DNA of 16,390 nucleotides from positions 1-16,390 of the forward strand of contig JBAYZS010000050.1 of assembly GCA_041672395.1 (NCBI GenBank), read 5' to 3'. The notes under the pieces are model-generated. The model was given only the letters and a program-made list of their open reading frames with translations. It searched no databases and was not told the origin of the DNA. Origin of the DNA: UBA5287 sp041672395. Its GTDB lineage: Bacteria; Bacteroidota; Bacteroidia; Bacteroidales; Dysgonomonadaceae. This document shows positions 15,628 to 16,390 of the stretch, in pieces (within the stretch, counting starts at the first letter, position 1; every line of letters starts with the position of its first letter). Made by a program: the position numbers and the translations under genes.

Positions 15628-15635
15628 CAAATATA
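15628..15635 (-). promoter_or_regulatory. Candidate -7 promoter box of corA
   Basis: Read on the minus strand this is TATATTTG, an exact TAnnTTTG match ending 13 bases before the chosen corA ATG. The leader would be only about 6 bases, with no room for a riboswitch such as the M-box. No -33 TTTG is seen at the right distance. Confidence 0.5.
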
Positions 15636-15707
15636 ACTAATTGTTCTTATGATCAGTTTATTATTAATGATTGTTACAAATATCAAATATAAGGATTGAT
15701 AACAAAC

Positions 15708-15737
15708 AAAGCCGTTTCTGAAAACAGAAACGGCTTT
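15708..15737 (-). terminator. Terminator after methylmalonyl-CoA mutase
   Basis: A perfect 13-bp stem (15708-15720 with 15725-15737, core GCCGTTTCTG) has a four-base loop. On the minus strand it is followed by TTTGTTTGTT. It lies 25 bases beyond the mutase stop codon and separates that gene from corA. Confidence 0.82.
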
Positions 15738-15762
15738 TGAATTATCTTAAGGAACTTTGATT

Positions 15763-16390
15763 TTAGTCAATCAAAATATTCATAATATCGCAAGCTGATT
15801 TAGTAACCGATGTTCCCGGTCCAAATATTGCTGCAACACCTACTTTATATAGGAAGTCATAATCCTGAGCAGGAATAACGCCTCCTGCTATAACGATGAT
15901 ATCAGGGCGATCCAGTTTTTTCAATTCTTCTATTACCTGAGGAATCAATGTCTTGTGTCCGGCAGCCAAAGATGAAACACCTAAAACATGTACATCATTT
16001 TCAACAGCCTGACGAGCAGCTTCTGCCGGAGTTTGGAACAAAGGTCCCATATCCACATCGAAACCGCAATCAGCATAACCCGTTGCCACAACTTTTGCTC
16101 CACGATCGTGTCCATCTTGTCCCATTTTTGCGACCATGATTCTTGGACGACGACCTTCTTTTTTAGCAAATTTATCTGTTAATGCACGTGCTTCATCAAG
16201 CATTGCATCGGTTTTTGATTCTGAAGAGTACACACCTGAAATTGTTCTGATTATTGCATTATAACGACCTACAACTTTTTCACAAGCATCAGAGATCTCG
16301 CCCAATGTAGCGCGAACCCGAGCTGCTTCTACAGAGAGTTCAAGAAGATTACCTTCTTTTGTTTCCACACATTTTGTAATTCCATCCAGC
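15763..16390 (-). CDS. mutB: Methylmalonyl-CoA mutase large subunit, C-terminal part (5' end outside window)
   Basis: This is the C-terminal ~208 residues of the adenosylcobalamin-dependent methylmalonyl-CoA mutase, which interconverts succinyl-CoA and (R)-methylmalonyl-CoA in the propionate pathway. The frame is open to the window edge, beginning LDGITKCVETKEGNLLELSV and continuing through IRTISGVYSSE (end of the barrel and linker). The cobalamin-binding Rossmann domain then starts at RRPRIMVAKMGQDGHDRG. The DxHxxG motif is at 16099-16116, and its His codon at 16108-16110 supplies the lower axial cobalt ligand. Later motifs are GVSSLAAGHKTL and VIAGGVIPAQDY. The intact His identifies the catalytic large subunit; the non-catalytic small subunit lacks this motif, and its gene is likely to lie just upstream, outside the window. 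An internal GTG at 16366-16368 is not a start. A strong terminator follows. Confidence 0.95.
   Translation of the reverse strand, partial: LDGITKCVETKEGNLLELSVEAARVRATLGEISDACEKVVGRYNAIIRTISGVYSSESKTDAMLDEARALTDKFAKKEGRRPRIMVAKMGQDGHDRGAKVVATGYADCGFDVDMGPLFQTPAEAARQAVENDVHVLGVSSLAAGHKTLIPQVIEELKKLDRPDIIVIAGGVIPAQDYDFLYKVGVAAIFGPGTSVTKSACDIMNILID

Noticed and set aside
15615..15686. 24-residue N-terminal extension of CorA
   Set aside because: It contains the perfect -7 box TATATTTG and is not typical of CorA; ATG 15614 fits better.
15763..16368. A 201-residue stand-alone cobalamin-binding protein starting at GTG 16368
   Set aside because: The frame is open to the window edge and the upstream residues (LDGITKC) match the barrel-linker part of methylmalonyl-CoA mutase, so it is the truncated C-terminus of the large subunit.
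1..16390. Defence system, mobile element, CRISPR or other accessory island
   Set aside because: Every sizeable frame is assigned to a core or common Bacteroidota family, no inverted terminal repeats, direct-repeat arrays, integrases or transposases were seen, and gaps between genes are short.

Overview
The window looks like ordinary chromosome from a member of Bacteroidota, most likely order Bacteroidales. The evidence is AT-rich DNA, -7 promoter boxes of the form TAnnTTTG, weak Shine-Dalgarno signals, secreted proteins cleaved before Gln, two Bacteroidota-type proteins of unknown function (DUF4919-like and DUF5715-like), and a methylmalonyl-CoA mutase of the kind used in succinate-propionate metabolism. 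Genus is not resolvable by eye. I see no tRNA, rRNA, CRISPR, IS element, integrase or phage gene, and no gap without a gene longer than about 230 bases.

Layout. Positions 2-1810 (minus) hold the N-terminal ~600 residues of a secreted GH2 beta-mannosidase whose 3' end lies outside the window. It is divergent from a plus-strand series: a RelA/SpoT-type (p)ppGpp synthetase with a ruined hydrolase domain (1908-4115), IspE (4179-4994), a secreted S9 prolyl-oligopeptidase-type peptidase (5047-7587), an inositol-monophosphatase-family enzyme (7613-8404), a ZupT-like ZIP metal transporter (8405-9211), an XRE-cupin regulator (9284-9844), an acyl-CoA synthetase (9897-11573) and FabD (11633-12514), closed by a strong terminator. 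Two single-gene units follow: a secreted DUF4919-like protein (12708-13409) with its own promoter and terminator, and a membrane-anchored DUF5715-like protein (13642-14508) that looks like an M15-type metallopeptidase. On the minus strand, converging on these, lie CorA (14550-15614) and the C-terminal cobalamin-binding part of methylmalonyl-CoA mutase (15763-16390), separated by a terminator.

How the genes fit together. Most are housekeeping or general nutrition functions: stringent response, isoprenoid precursors, fatty-acid initiation, acyl activation, peptide and mannoside scavenging, divalent-metal uptake and propionate metabolism. The most plausible local partnership is the XRE-cupin regulator with the acyl-CoA synthetase and perhaps fabD. 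Another possible link is between the DUF4919 and DUF5715 genes, whose promoter regions share the 10-mer TTGAAACAAA.

I did not find a clear new multi-gene system. The best leads are the DUF5715 protein with M15-like metal-site residues, the shared 10-mer, the CorA with GTN in place of GMN, and the hydrolase-dead RSH.
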